Positions 16,895 to 26,158 are shown, numbered from the stretch's first letter. The stretch is DNA of 64,000 bases from Mucilaginibacter sp. 44-25 (GCA_001898335.1 MKTS01000003.1:1-64000); one strand, 5' to 3'. Notes: generated from the letters alone by a model not told the origin. Translations and numbers: made by a program.

Positions 16895-18034
16895 ATGCAA
16901 TTTGAATTATCAGAAGAACAAAAAATGATACGCCAGGCGGCGCGTGATTTTGCACAGACCGAACTAAAACCTGGTGTGATAGAACGCGACGAACACCAGA
17001 AGTTCCCCGCCGAGCAAATAAAAAAACTGGGTGAGTTGGGTTTTATGGGCATGATGGTATCACCGGAGTATGGCGGTAGCGGGATGGATGCCATATCCTA
17101 CTCCCTGGTAATGGAAGAATTATCAAAGATTGATGCTTCTGCCTCGGTAGTAGTATCGGTTAATAATTCGCTGGTATGCTATGGCTTAGAGAAGTATGGT
17201 ACCGAAGAGCAAAAACAAAAATACCTGGTGCCACTGGCTACCGGGCAGGTGATAGGCGCGTTTTGCCTGAGCGAACCCGAGGCCGGGTCTGACGCTACAT
17301 CGCAGCGCACTACCGCCATTGACATGGGCGACCACTACCTGCTTAACGGCACCAAAAACTGGATCACTAACGGCAGCACGGCATCTACTTATATTGTAAT
17401 GGCCCAAACCGATGCCGAAAAGAAACACCGTGGTATAAACGCGCTCATTGTTGAAAAAGGAATGGAAGGTTTTACCATTGGCCCAAAAGAAAATAAACTG
17501 GGCATTCGTGGTTCTGATACGCACTCCTTAATGTTCACTGATGTAAAAGTGCCCAAAGAGAACCGCATTGGCGACGAAGGTTTCGGGTTTAAATTCGCGA
17601 TGGCCACGCTGGAAGGCGGCCGCATAGGCATTGCTTCGCAAGCCCTGGGTATAGCTGCAGGCGCCTACGAACTGTCGGTACAGTATGCAAAAGAGCGCCA
17701 ATCGTTCGGTAAACCATTGGCCGACCATCAGGCCATACAATTTAAACTGGCCGATATGGCTACCGAAATTGACGCGGCACGCCTGCTATGCCACCGTGCA
17801 GCATGGCTCAAAGATAATGGCTTGCCTTACGCGCAGGCGGCATCTATGGCTAAACTATTCGCTTCTGAAACCGCTATGCGTACTACTATTGAAGCCGTAC
17901 AGATACATGGAGGCTACGGCTACGTGAAAGAATACCACGTAGAACGCCTGATGCGCGACGCCAAGATCACACAGATATACGAGGGTACTTCCGAAATTCA
18001 GCGCATTGTAATATCGCGCGAAGTTTTAAAATAG
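16895..18034 (+). CDS. Acyl-CoA dehydrogenase (short-chain type)
   Basis: 379-residue FAD enzyme introducing the alpha-beta double bond in acyl-CoA during fatty-acid or branched-chain amino-acid breakdown; cytoplasmic. Complete three-domain length. Conserved signatures are GAFCLSEPEAGSDA, NGTKNWITNG, QAIQFKLADMATE, and the C-terminal AKITQIYEGTSEIQRIVISR, with the catalytic Glu in YEGT. Closest in pattern to butyryl-CoA dehydrogenases. It is not next to an ETF gene. Chain-length preference cannot be read directly. Confidence 0.93.
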   Translation: MQFELSEEQKMIRQAARDFAQTELKPGVIERDEHQKFPAEQIKKLGELGFMGMMVSPEYGGSGMDAISYSLVMEELSKIDASASVVVSVNNSLVCYGLEKYGTEEQKQKYLVPLATGQVIGAFCLSEPEAGSDATSQRTTAIDMGDHYLLNGTKNWITNGSTASTYIVMAQTDAEKKHRGINALIVEKGMEGFTIGPKENKLGIRGSDTHSLMFTDVKVPKENRIGDEGFGFKFAMATLEGGRIGIASQALGIAAGAYELSVQYAKERQSFGKPLADHQAIQFKLADMATEIDAARLLCHRAAWLKDNGLPYAQAASMAKLFASETAMRTTIEAVQIHGGYGYVKEYHVERLMRDAKITQIYEGTSEIQRIVISREVLK

Positions 18035-18049
18035 TTTAACTTGTTTTGC

Positions 18050-18057
18050 TACTTTTG
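18050..18057 (+). promoter_or_regulatory. Candidate -7 box for the TlpA-like gene
   Basis: TACTTTTG fits TAnnTTTG and lies 34 nt before the ATG at 18092, just after the acyl-CoA dehydrogenase stop codon. Confidence 0.4.
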
Positions 18058-18091
18058 AAAAAGTATACAAAATTAGTAGTCTATTTTTAAC

Positions 18092-19324
18092 ATGATAAAG
18101 AAACTGATAATAGGCGCGGCAGCATTGGCCGCGCTAACAACCCATACCCAAGCTCAAAACAGTTTGCAAAAAGGCGTATGGCGTGGTGAACTGAAAACGG
18201 CCAACGCTAAATTAATTCCTTTTAATTTCGATGTAACCCAGGCGGGCGGCAAGCAGGAGATCTACATTATCAATAGCTCCGAGCGCTTTAAAGTAACCGA
18301 CGTAACATCAAAAGGCGATTCAGTTTTCATCAAAATGCCTTTGTTTGATTCTGAGTTCAGGCTGAAACATAGCGGTAAAGAACTAACCGGCCAGTATATT
18401 AAACATCTGGCCGATAAGGATGTGCCCATGGAGTTTACAGCCACCCCAGCTACGCCATGGCGATTTTTTAAAGAGCCTGTAAAAAGCGCGGCTAATGTTA
18501 GCGGAAGATGGTCGGCAATTTTTGGAGAAGGCGACTCGCGCGACACCACGGTTGGCGAGTTTAAGCAAACCGGACAGAAAGTAACCGGGACGTTTTTAAC
18601 CACCACCGGCGATTACCGCTTTTTAGAAGGCACGGTAAGCGGCGACAGCCTCTACCTCTCATGCTTTGATGGTGGCCATGCCTTTTTATTCACCGCAAAA
18701 GTGGCGGATAATAATACGCTAAGCGATGGCAAGTTCTTTTCGGGCCTTACCGGTAGAGATGTTTGGGTAGCTAAACGCGATGAGAACGCCAAATTGCCCG
18801 ACGCTTATTCGCTTACCGCGCTGAAACCCGGCTACAAAAAACTGGACTTTACTTTTAAGGACCTTGATGGCAAGCCCGTTTCACTATCCGACAATCGCTT
18901 TAAAAATAAGGTGGTTATAGTACAGATCATGGGCTCATGGTGCCCCAACTGTATGGACGAAACCGCTTACATGGTTAATTACTATAAGAAATACCAAAAA
19001 CGTGGTGTAGAGGTAGTGGGCTTGGCTTATGAACGCACTACCGACTTTGCACGGTCACGCAAAAGTGTGATGCAGATAAAGAATCGTTTTAACGTACCCT
19101 ATCCGCTTTTGATAACAGGCTACACCAGCAATAAGGAAGAAACCGCCAAAAGTTTACCTATGCTTACCAAAGTTGTGGGCTTCCCAACCACCATTATTAT
19201 TGATAAAAAAGGCGATGTACGTAAGATACACACCGGCTTTAACGGCCCGGGAACAGGCGAGCATTACACTGAGTTTATTACCGAGTTTGAGAAACTGACA
19301 GACGACCTGCTGAAAGAAAAATAA
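18092..19324 (+). CDS. Exported TlpA-like thioredoxin-fold protein
   Basis: 410 residues with a signal peptide (ends HTQAQ, about residue 22), so periplasmic. The N-terminal 220 residues form a beta-rich domain seen in many Bacteroidota TlpA/ResA proteins. The C-terminal thioredoxin/AhpC-TSA domain has the redox motif WCPNC, Cys284 and Cys287. KVVGFPTTIIIDKKG with its cis-proline marks the fold. Likely a thiol-disulfide reductase for secreted proteins or cytochrome c maturation; partner unknown. Confidence 0.88.
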   Translation: MIKKLIIGAAALAALTTHTQAQNSLQKGVWRGELKTANAKLIPFNFDVTQAGGKQEIYIINSSERFKVTDVTSKGDSVFIKMPLFDSEFRLKHSGKELTGQYIKHLADKDVPMEFTATPATPWRFFKEPVKSAANVSGRWSAIFGEGDSRDTTVGEFKQTGQKVTGTFLTTTGDYRFLEGTVSGDSLYLSCFDGGHAFLFTAKVADNNTLSDGKFFSGLTGRDVWVAKRDENAKLPDAYSLTALKPGYKKLDFTFKDLDGKPVSLSDNRFKNKVVIVQIMGSWCPNCMDETAYMVNYYKKYQKRGVEVVGLAYERTTDFARSRKSVMQIKNRFNVPYPLLITGYTSNKEETAKSLPMLTKVVGFPTTIIIDKKGDVRKIHTGFNGPGTGEHYTEFITEFEKLTDDLLKEK

Positions 19325-19339
19325 CAGATCTGTATGATA

Positions 19340-19386
19340 CCTTTTAACGGCTAACACATGTGCTAACCGTTAAAAGGCATTTTTTA
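19340..19386 (+). terminator. Rho-independent terminator
   Basis: 11-bp perfect stem ccttttaacgg (19340-19350) and ccgttaaaagg (19367-19377) followed by catttttta. It ends the TlpA-like transcript and lies at the 3' end of the convergent mqnD gene. Confidence 0.8.
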
Positions 19387-20241
19387 TTTATCCCCTGTAA
19401 GGAATAGCTCTTTCTCTATTGCCGGGATGATCCCTTTTTCCAACGCGGTATCAAACATCAGACGGATCGCTTTTTTACCTTCGGCACCTAAGTCTACCGA
19501 ATATTGGTTCACATAAAGCTCGATATGTTTATACATCACTTCCTCGCTCATTTCCTGCGCGTGCGAGCGGATGTATTCCAACCCCGATTTAGGGTTGGCG
19601 AACGCGAACTCCACCGACTTCCTGATCACCCGATTTATTTTATGCTGTACATCGGCAGGCAGGTTACGGTTAGCCACTATACCACCAAGCGGTATGGCGC
19701 AACCGGTACGCTTTTCCCAGTAATCGCCCAGGTCAATAATTTTATGCAAACCCTTATCCTGGTAAGTAAACCGGTTTTCGTGGATAATTAAACCTACATC
19801 AACCCGGCCATCCAGTACAGCGTTCTCAATGTCTGAAAAAACCAGCTCCTGTTTATTGGTAGCTTCCGGAAAAGCCAGGCTCAATAAGAAATTGGCGGTG
19901 GTGTACTTACCCGGTATGGCTATTTTCACATCCGTATCACCATTATTGAGCCTTTCGCGCAATTCTTCCGCATCGTCTTTACAGATGAGTAATGGCCCAA
20001 CGCCAAAACCCAGCGCGCTGCCGGCATCAAGCAATACATATTTATCTACGGCGTAAGCGAAGGCATGGTAACTGAGCTTAGTGATATCCAATTCGCCGCG
20101 AAAAGCTTTTTGGTTCAGCGTTTCCACATCATCATAAAAAACTTCAAAGTCGAGGCCTTCGGTGTCTATTTTATGATGGATCAGCGCGTCAAAAATAAAG
20201 GTATCATTAGGGCAGGGCGAAAAGCCAATAGTTAATTTCAT
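19384..20241 (-). CDS. mqnD: 1,4-dihydroxy-6-naphthoate synthase MqnD
   Basis: 285-residue periplasmic-binding-protein-fold enzyme of the futalosine menaquinone pathway, converting cyclic dehypoxanthinyl futalosine to 1,4-dihydroxy-6-naphthoate. The N-terminus MKLTIGFSPCPNDTFIFDAL and the LDITKLSYHAFAYA and GVGPLLICK segments are diagnostic. No signal peptide, which separates it from true solute-binding proteins. Other mqn genes are not in the window. Its presence implies that this organism uses the futalosine route. Confidence 0.92.
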   Translation of the reverse strand: MKLTIGFSPCPNDTFIFDALIHHKIDTEGLDFEVFYDDVETLNQKAFRGELDITKLSYHAFAYAVDKYVLLDAGSALGFGVGPLLICKDDAEELRERLNNGDTDVKIAIPGKYTTANFLLSLAFPEATNKQELVFSDIENAVLDGRVDVGLIIHENRFTYQDKGLHKIIDLGDYWEKRTGCAIPLGGIVANRNLPADVQHKINRVIRKSVEFAFANPKSGLEYIRSHAQEMSEEVMYKHIELYVNQYSVDLGAEGKKAIRLMFDTALEKGIIPAIEKELFLTGDK

Positions 20242-20310
20242 AGTACACTATTTAACGGCACAAAACAACAGATTTTTGGCTCAACAGCTAACATCCAAAA
20301 GTCATTTTAG

Positions 20311-21078
20311 CTAAAACTCCAACTCTAATAACACCGGGCAATGGTCGGAGTGTTTGGCTTCAGGCAATATCCTACAGCGTTTAATGTTCGCTTCCAGCTC
20401 TTTGCTGGCCAGGGCATAATCAATACGCCAGCCCAGGTTTTTGGCGCGGGCATTAGCACGGAAACTCCACCATGTATAATTATGTGGTTCCTTGTTCACA
20501 TGCCTGAAGGTGTCAATAAAGCCCGACTCTAAAAAGTTCTCCATCCACTCCCGCTCTTCCGGCAAAAAGCCCGATGAGTTAGCGTTTGATTTTGGGTTAT
20601 GGATATCAATAGGGCGATGGCAGATGTTGTAATCGCCGCAAATAACGAGGTTAGGTATGCTTGCTTTAAGCAGCGTAAGGTATTTACCAAATTCGCCTAA
20701 AAACCGAAACTTAAAGGCTTGCCGTTCATCCCCGCTCGAGCCGGACGGGAAATAAGCGCTCATGACGGATACGTTATCAAAATCAACCCGTATGCAACGG
20801 CCTTCGCGGTCAAAATCGGGTATGCCGCAGCCGTATTCTACATGATTAGGCAGTATCTTACTAAAGATAGCCGTACCGCTGTACCCTTTCTTTTCAGCCG
20901 GGAACCAAAAATGCTGGTAGCCCAGCGCATCAACCAAACCCAGGTCTGTTAAAACATCAGGCGTGGCTTTAATTTCCTGTAGGCAAACAACATCAGCATC
21001 GGTAGCTTGCAGCCAGGCCAGCCAGTTCTTGTTAATGGCCGAACGTATGCCGTTTACATTATAAGTAACGATCTTCAT
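20311..21078 (-). CDS. xth: Exodeoxyribonuclease III / AP endonuclease (paralogue 2)
   Basis: 255-residue ExoIII-family AP endonuclease. MKIVTYNVNGIRSAINK, VVCLQEIKA, AYFPSGSSGDERQAFK, NLVICGDYNICH and KHSDHCPVLLELEF cover the active site. This copy has the human APE1/ExoA-like features (WWSFRANARAKNLGWRIDYALAS) and therefore belongs to a different branch from the paralogue at 8922-9692. Both are intact. Confidence 0.93.
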   Translation of the reverse strand: MKIVTYNVNGIRSAINKNWLAWLQATDADVVCLQEIKATPDVLTDLGLVDALGYQHFWFPAEKKGYSGTAIFSKILPNHVEYGCGIPDFDREGRCIRVDFDNVSVMSAYFPSGSSGDERQAFKFRFLGEFGKYLTLLKASIPNLVICGDYNICHRPIDIHNPKSNANSSGFLPEEREWMENFLESGFIDTFRHVNKEPHNYTWWSFRANARAKNLGWRIDYALASKELEANIKRCRILPEAKHSDHCPVLLELEF

Positions 21079-21101
21079 ATCAATATCCTAAATATGTTTT
21101 T

Positions 21102-21156
21102 CATGGTGAGCTTGTTGAATCACAGTCGCTTTTACAGGTCTTCGACAAGCTCAGGC
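21102..21156. repeat. GAGCTTGT...ACAAGCTC palindromic element
   Basis: Imperfect inverted repeat with arms tgagcttgttgaa and ttcgacaagctca. It is a single copy in this window, of a type widely dispersed between genes in this group. It lies upstream of the AP endonuclease gene and downstream of the cyclophilin gene, both on the minus strand. Confidence 0.55.
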
Positions 21157-21162
21157 TGCGAT

Positions 21163-21873
21163 TTATTTATTCTCTTTTGGCCAGAGCAACTCGTCCATTT
21201 GCTTACATTCTTTTTTGCTGAGCAGGGTTACGGTCATCGGCACATCTTCTTCGGGGCGGTCCCTGCTATCGCGCTTAACGGCGGCAACGCGGTCAACCAT
21301 GTCTATACCCATTACCACTTCGCCAAACACGGTGTAATTTTGGTCGAGATGGGGCGCGCCTCCTATTGATGTATAAATATCCCGTTGCCATGCCGGTATC
21401 TTACGGCCTTTAAGCCGCGTGTTTTCCAGCGTATCCAGCTTGCCCCGGGTAAAGCGTTTCCCCTCAACAATGTAAAACTGGCAGCCGCTTGATGCCTTGG
21501 CCGGGTTATCTTCCCGGGCCGCGCCCAGGGCACCGCGTTTATGGAACAAGCTGTCCCTAAACTCGGCGGGTATAGTATATTTAAGGTCGCCGTTACCCAG
21601 TTCCTTCCCTTTTTGGTTCTTCGTGGTATCGCGCGAGTCGGGGTCGCCGCCCTGTATCATAAAATTCTGTATCACCCGGTGAAACAGCGTGCCGTTGTAA
21701 AAACCCTCTTTAGTAAGCTTAATAAAGTTATCGCGGTGCTTAGGCGTTTCGTTATATAAACGAATGATCATGCTGCCATAGCTGGTGGTAAGGCGCACAT
21801 ACTGGTTTTTTGGTGGTTTAGCAAAAGCAACGGTACTGATCAATAAAAGGCAAAGGGTAAAAAGTTTCTTCAT
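21163..21873 (-). CDS. Exported cyclophilin-type peptidyl-prolyl isomerase
   Basis: Catalyses proline cis-trans isomerisation of exported proteins. The start at 21873 (MKKLFTLCLLLISTVAFA) places a clean signal peptide at the N-terminus; an in-frame ATG at 21885 would add four residues. The cyclophilin core shows FHRVIQNFMIQGGDP, QFYIVEG and YTVFGEVVMGIDMVDRV. An insertion of roughly 40 residues (about 95-160, with RKIPAWQRDIYTSIGGAPHLD) between core strands is typical of Bacteroidota forms. Probably co-transcribed with the unknown gene just upstream. Confidence 0.9.
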   Translation of the reverse strand: MKKLFTLCLLLISTVAFAKPPKNQYVRLTTSYGSMIIRLYNETPKHRDNFIKLTKEGFYNGTLFHRVIQNFMIQGGDPDSRDTTKNQKGKELGNGDLKYTIPAEFRDSLFHKRGALGAAREDNPAKASSGCQFYIVEGKRFTRGKLDTLENTRLKGRKIPAWQRDIYTSIGGAPHLDQNYTVFGEVVMGIDMVDRVAAVKRDSRDRPEEDVPMTVTLLSKKECKQMDELLWPKENK

Positions 21874-21887
21874 ATTTACAGGCATTG

Positions 21888-22241
21888 TTAAAACTGCCAG
21901 TCCAGCTCGGTTTCAAAATAAGTGATCATTAATGATTTTAGCAGAAGCTCCTGCTCCAGCATGGTATAGTTAGGGATTACTTTAACCAGTTTCCAGTGCG
22001 GCCAGCCGTCCTGATCAAGCCCTTCAAGCTCATAAAACCCCATTTGGCTAAACAGCTTGCAGGTGGCTATGTGCATCAATTCTTCCTTTTGCCGCTTACT
22101 GAACTTGCGCGGCCCCTGCCCAAGCTCCTGCACGCCCACCAGGAACAACATTACCTTCATGTCGGGCTTTTCACTATCAAACTCCTCGGCTATCTTGTTT
22201 TGCAACAGGGCCCATTTGGCATTGATCTCTGCAGGTTTCAT
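21888..22241 (-). CDS. Conserved hypothetical protein, 117 aa
   Basis: I do not recognise a named family. Soluble, mainly helical 117-residue protein with FSKRQKEELMHIATCKLFSQMGFYELEGLDQDGWPHWKLVK as its most distinctive central stretch and a hydrophobic C-terminal helix (LEQELLLKSLMITYFETELDW). No signal or membrane segment. Ends 2-14 bp before the cyclophilin start and so is likely co-transcribed with it. I believe similar small proteins occur across Bacteroidota, but cannot verify this here. Confidence 0.7.
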   Translation of the reverse strand: MKPAEINAKWALLQNKIAEEFDSEKPDMKVMLFLVGVQELGQGPRKFSKRQKEELMHIATCKLFSQMGFYELEGLDQDGWPHWKLVKVIPNYTMLEQELLLKSLMITYFETELDWQF

Positions 22242-22369
22242 ACTGGCAAATATACTGAAGCTAAACGGCGCTAAAAGCTATTCTTCATACACGATTAATA
22301 ATATTGTTACGTTTATGCAACTAAATTGCATCAATATTCATTAGTTTTGCAACGCGATAGCATATTGCT

Positions 22370-22699
22370 GTGAAAAAACACACCTACCATATCATTTGCG
22401 CCTGGGCGCTGCTGTTCTGCTTTATTGCAGGGCAGTACATGGTTTATGCGCACCAGCACCATGTGAACAAACAATCGCACATGGAGGCTGCCGCATGCAA
22501 GCACAGTGTATTTAAGCAAGTATTGAAAGAAAAATGCGGAATATGCGACTCTATGCACCACTCCTTTATGGAGCTGGTAAAACCACAATTCGCTTTCTAT
22601 AATTTCAGTGCCGACCAGGTATATCTGTTAAAATATTATGATTTTGAAAGTATAGGCCTCATACTTTCATCCGGCAGGGCCCCGCCTTTCCGGGCATAA
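22370..22699 (+). CDS. Small exported His/Cys-rich protein beside TonB receptor
   Basis: 109 residues starting at a GTG (MKKHTYHIICAWALLFCFIAG). One N-terminal hydrophobic segment acts as signal peptide or anchor. The mature part is rich in metal-binding residues: HQHHVNKQSHMEAAACKH, then CGICDSMHH. A TAnnTTTG match (TAGTTTTG) lies about 30 nt upstream. It directly precedes and points into a TonB-dependent receptor gene, a pattern that suggests a metal uptake or sensing role. Function not established. Confidence 0.65.
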   Translation: MKKHTYHIICAWALLFCFIAGQYMVYAHQHHVNKQSHMEAAACKHSVFKQVLKEKCGICDSMHHSFMELVKPQFAFYNFSADQVYLLKYYDFESIGLILSSGRAPPFRA

Positions 22700-22773
22700 C
22701 CCTGTTATTGAGTTTTCCTGACGCTGCCTATCATACGCGGCATTTTTATTCCTGATTCTTTAATTTTTTAATT

Positions 22774-25074
22774 ATGAAACTGAAGCTATTATATTGCTTT
22801 ATATTCCTGTTTATACAATTTTCGGCATTTGCCAATGACTTTACCGACCTAAAAGGCAAGGTGATTGATGCCAAAACCAACCAGCCACTAATTGGCGCTA
22901 CCGTAACCATACCCGACCTGCGCTTATCAGTAACCACTAACCCTAACGGCGAATTCGCTTTCCGTGGCGTACCGCCACGCGGGCGTTTTGTGCTACAGAT
23001 ACAATACCTGGGTTATAAATCGCTCACGCAAACCATAGATATGGCATCCCAAACATCAATGGTGTTCGCGATGCAGCCGAGTGTAATTGAAACGCATGAG
23101 GTAGTGATAACCGGAACGCCTATTACCGCGGGCAGCAGGTATAACAGCACGTCGGCAAGTGTAGTTACTAAAGACCAGCTGCAGGGCTCATCAACCAACC
23201 TGATAGACGCTTTAGCGAAGCAGGTACCCGGTATGAGCCAGATTACTACCAGCCAGGCTATTTCAAAGCCGGTTATCCGCGGCCTAAGTTATAACCGTGT
23301 GGTTACACTAAACGATGGTGTGAAACAACAGGGCCAGCAATGGGGCGATGAGCACGGTATTGAAATGGACCAATACTCGGCCGGAAGGGTTGAGGTATTA
23401 AGAGGCGCGGCTTCGCTGCAATATGGTTCTGACGCGCTGGGCGGCGTAATTAACGTTATTGACCCGCCCACCCCGGCAGAAGGTAATGTGGCCGGCGAGT
23501 TTTTAACCAACTACTCTACCAACAATGGCTTAAGCAATACATCCGTAATGCTCACCGGCAACCAGGATGGTATTGTATGGCGCGGACGTGGCACTTATCA
23601 AAACGCTTACTCCTTTAACACACCGGCCGGCCGCTACATTAACAGTGGGTTTAACCAAACCGATGCCAGCGGTATGATTGGCGTTAACAAGCCCTGGGGA
23701 TACTCGCACCTTAACTTCTCTTACTACAAAAATAACATAGGCTTTTATGACGCCGACCCGGGCGACCCGCTGTACAACCAGTCAACCAGCCGCACGATTG
23801 ATTACCCCCGCCAGGACATCAGGCATTATAAGGTAGCCCTCAACAATAACTTCCTGTTTGGCGGTAGCTCGCTAAAATTAGACCTCGGGTACCAGAAAAA
23901 CCAGCGCCGCGAACTGGAAGACAACCCGGACCCATCGCTGTTTTTTGATATGAATACTTACTCGCTCGATGCCAAATATTCGTTACCTGAAATGAACGGC
24001 TGGAGCCCTGTTATTGGCCTGAGCGGCGCGCTAAGCCACAGCGTAAACCGTGGCGAGGAGCTGCTGATACCTGCTTATGACGAGTACAGCACGGGCGCGT
24101 TTGTGTACCTGAAAAAAATGTGGGGCCAAAACACCTTTAGCGCTGGTGCTCGCTACGATTTTATTAAAAACAAAGGCAAAGCACAAAACGCGGATAACGG
24201 CGATGTGATATTCACCGGGTTTGATAACCACTTCTCTAATGTTAGCGGCGCCCTGGGCTTTACCCATATATTTAATGATGTGTTGAGCTTTAAGGCCAAC
24301 GCGGGCTCGGCTTTCCGAGCGCCAAACCCTGCCGAATTAGGCTCAAATGGCGTACATGAGGGTACCACCCGTTACGAGATAGGCGACCCTAACCTGGCGC
24401 CAGAACGCAGTTACCAGGCCGACGCGACATTAGAGTACGGATCGGGCTTTGTTACCGGCAGCTTTGGTATTTATGAGAACTATATCCATAACTACATTTA
24501 CGCGGCAGACCGTAACAAAGAACAAACTACCGTGGTGGGCGACGACGGCCAAAGCCGCTCATACGACACCTACCGCTATGGACAAGTTAACGCCAATCTA
24601 TACGGTTTTGAAGGTAACTTAACACTGCACCCGGTATCATTCATCCACTTTGAAAATACTTTTACCTATACCCATGCGCAAAACAGTACGTTTAACAGGC
24701 CGCTGGCATTAATACCTGCAGGAGCCCTGCATAACACCCTGCGCTTTGAGCCAAAGGTTAGCGGATTAAAGGACTTTTACTTTTACGCTGGTATCGATAA
24801 CTTCTTTAACCAAAACCGTGTAGACAATACATTTGAAACACCTGCCGCCGGTTATACTTTGCTTAACGCGGGCATCGGCGCAACCTTTAATATTGGCAAA
24901 CAACCCCTTAAATTATTCGTTGCAGGTACAAACCTCACCAATAAGGCCTATTACGATGCGCTTAGCCGTTTAAGGCCGGGCCGTTACAGCCAGGAAGACC
25001 CTACTTACGGGGTTTACAACATGGGCCGTAACGTAACATTTGGCGTTTATATCCCTTTCGGGACCAATAAATAA
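22774..25074 (+). CDS. TonB-dependent outer-membrane receptor
   Basis: 766 residues with a signal peptide ending FSAFA. A carboxypeptidase-regulatory-like beta-sandwich (about 25-110, LKGKVIDAKTNQPLIGATV) comes first, then the plug (about 115-230: LIDALAKQVPGMSQI, SKPVIRGLSYNRVVTLNDGV, EVLRGAASLQYGSDALGGVINV) and a 22-strand barrel. The end (GRNVTFGVYIPFGTNK) is complete. Imports a TonB-dependent ligand using proton motive force. The pattern and the preceding His/Cys-rich gene favour a metal or metal-chelate substrate (ZnuD/copper-receptor-like), but this is inference. Confidence 0.92.
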   Translation: MKLKLLYCFIFLFIQFSAFANDFTDLKGKVIDAKTNQPLIGATVTIPDLRLSVTTNPNGEFAFRGVPPRGRFVLQIQYLGYKSLTQTIDMASQTSMVFAMQPSVIETHEVVITGTPITAGSRYNSTSASVVTKDQLQGSSTNLIDALAKQVPGMSQITTSQAISKPVIRGLSYNRVVTLNDGVKQQGQQWGDEHGIEMDQYSAGRVEVLRGAASLQYGSDALGGVINVIDPPTPAEGNVAGEFLTNYSTNNGLSNTSVMLTGNQDGIVWRGRGTYQNAYSFNTPAGRYINSGFNQTDASGMIGVNKPWGYSHLNFSYYKNNIGFYDADPGDPLYNQSTSRTIDYPRQDIRHYKVALNNNFLFGGSSLKLDLGYQKNQRRELEDNPDPSLFFDMNTYSLDAKYSLPEMNGWSPVIGLSGALSHSVNRGEELLIPAYDEYSTGAFVYLKKMWGQNTFSAGARYDFIKNKGKAQNADNGDVIFTGFDNHFSNVSGALGFTHIFNDVLSFKANAGSAFRAPNPAELGSNGVHEGTTRYEIGDPNLAPERSYQADATLEYGSGFVTGSFGIYENYIHNYIYAADRNKEQTTVVGDDGQSRSYDTYRYGQVNANLYGFEGNLTLHPVSFIHFENTFTYTHAQNSTFNRPLALIPAGALHNTLRFEPKVSGLKDFYFYAGIDNFFNQNRVDNTFETPAAGYTLLNAGIGATFNIGKQPLKLFVAGTNLTNKAYYDALSRLRPGRYSQEDPTYGVYNMGRNVTFGVYIPFGTNK

Positions 25075-25111
25075 AAGGTAACTTTTAGTTAGTTAGTTTA
25101 GTTAGAAAGAA

Positions 25112-25142
25112 GGCCTCGTTAGCAATAACGGGGCTTTTCAAT
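25112..25142 (+). terminator. Terminator after the TonB receptor
   Basis: 9-bp stem gcctcgtta/taacggggc (one G-U pair) with gcaa loop and cttttcaatttt after it. Confidence 0.7.
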
Positions 25143-25160
25143 TTTAAAGGTTGTTCAGTA

Positions 25161-25766
25161 CTATAAAATATCGAGCTGCTTTAGTTCTGAAGCAAGCTGC
25201 TCCGGAGATTGGTAGTGTATCGATCTGATACCCAATTGCTCTGCCGCCAGTATATTACGCTTGTTATCGTCAATAAACAAAGCTTCTTCGGGCTTAACCC
25301 GGTATCGATCAAGTAACAGTTGGTAAAACTCCGGTTGGGGTTTACGCATTTTTTCGGTGCCTGATACCACCACGCCATCAAACCAGCTCAGAAATTCGTA
25401 GCGCTCAATAGCTACCGGAAAGGTTTCTGCCGACCAGTTGGTTAAGGCGTAAACTTTATATTTTCCGCTTTCTTTCAGTTTTTTGAACACATCAACCGTG
25501 GCATCAAAAGCGCCGCCCAGCATCTCGCTCCAACGGCCATAATAAGCACGGATATTAGCCTCGTGGCCCGGGAAACGCTTTACGAGCATCTCGGTACCTT
25601 CTTCAAGTGTCCGGCCTGCATCCTGTTCCTCATTCCAGTCGGGCGTGGCGATATTAGCCAGAAAGTGGACCATTTCCTCTTCGTTATCAAACAACGAGCG
25701 ATAGAGATATTGCGGGTTCCAGTCGATCAGCACACCACCCAGGTCGAATATGATGGTGTTGATCAT
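25161..25766 (-). CDS. HAD-superfamily hydrolase
   Basis: 201-residue HAD-IA phosphatase-like protein. Motif I is IIFDLGGVLIDWNP with nucleophile Asp8, motif II is ALTNWS, motif III Lys is in MRKPQPEFY, and motif IV is LFIDDNKRNI. A small helical cap lies between motifs I and II (20-95). Probably hydrolyses a small phosphorylated metabolite; the substrate is not predictable. Overlaps the 3' end of the lipoprotein gene by 4 bp, so the two are co-transcribed. Confidence 0.88.
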   Translation of the reverse strand: MINTIIFDLGGVLIDWNPQYLYRSLFDNEEEMVHFLANIATPDWNEEQDAGRTLEEGTEMLVKRFPGHEANIRAYYGRWSEMLGGAFDATVDVFKKLKESGKYKVYALTNWSAETFPVAIERYEFLSWFDGVVVSGTEKMRKPQPEFYQLLLDRYRVKPEEALFIDDNKRNILAAEQLGIRSIHYQSPEQLASELKQLDIL

Positions 25767-26158
25767 TTCTTGCTGTAATCTTTTTTAGGATATTCCTTTT
25801 CAGCCACCTTTACGTCGGCAATGATCGAATCTTTTTTATTCCAACTAAAAACCAGGTTTTTGATGCGGATGGTATCCAGGGCGTTCATTTTCAAGATGAT
25901 CTGGTAATAGAAGTGGGTGCTATCATAACTAAAACCGTCCGGCTCATGTAAGAGGCCTACCACGTTCTTGTACTTCATGCCTTTAAACTGGTATTTCTGC
26001 AGCAGGTCGTCAACCATGAGGTTGCGTCGCGGAAAATCGAGCCCGTTACCATCATTCCAGCCCTTACGGTCAAAAGGTTGGTTGGAGGTACAACCTGTTG
26101 CAATGGTTGCCAGCAATAAAACAAAGAAAAATATATTGACGATTACGCTCCGGGTCAT
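25763..26158 (-). CDS. Putative lipoprotein, 131 aa
   Basis: Signal sequence with a good lipobox (LATIATGC, Cys23) followed by about 108 residues, so an envelope lipoprotein. The mature part (FPRRNLMVDDLLQKYQFKGMKYKNVVGLLHEPD ... FYYQIIL) resembles small outer-membrane-assembly-like lipoproteins, but I cannot name a family. It overlaps the HAD hydrolase gene by 4 bp. Confidence 0.7.
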   Translation of the reverse strand: MTRSVIVNIFFFVLLLATIATGCTSNQPFDRKGWNDGNGLDFPRRNLMVDDLLQKYQFKGMKYKNVVGLLHEPDGFSYDSTHFYYQIILKMNALDTIRIKNLVFSWNKKDSIIADVKVAEKEYPKKDYSKK

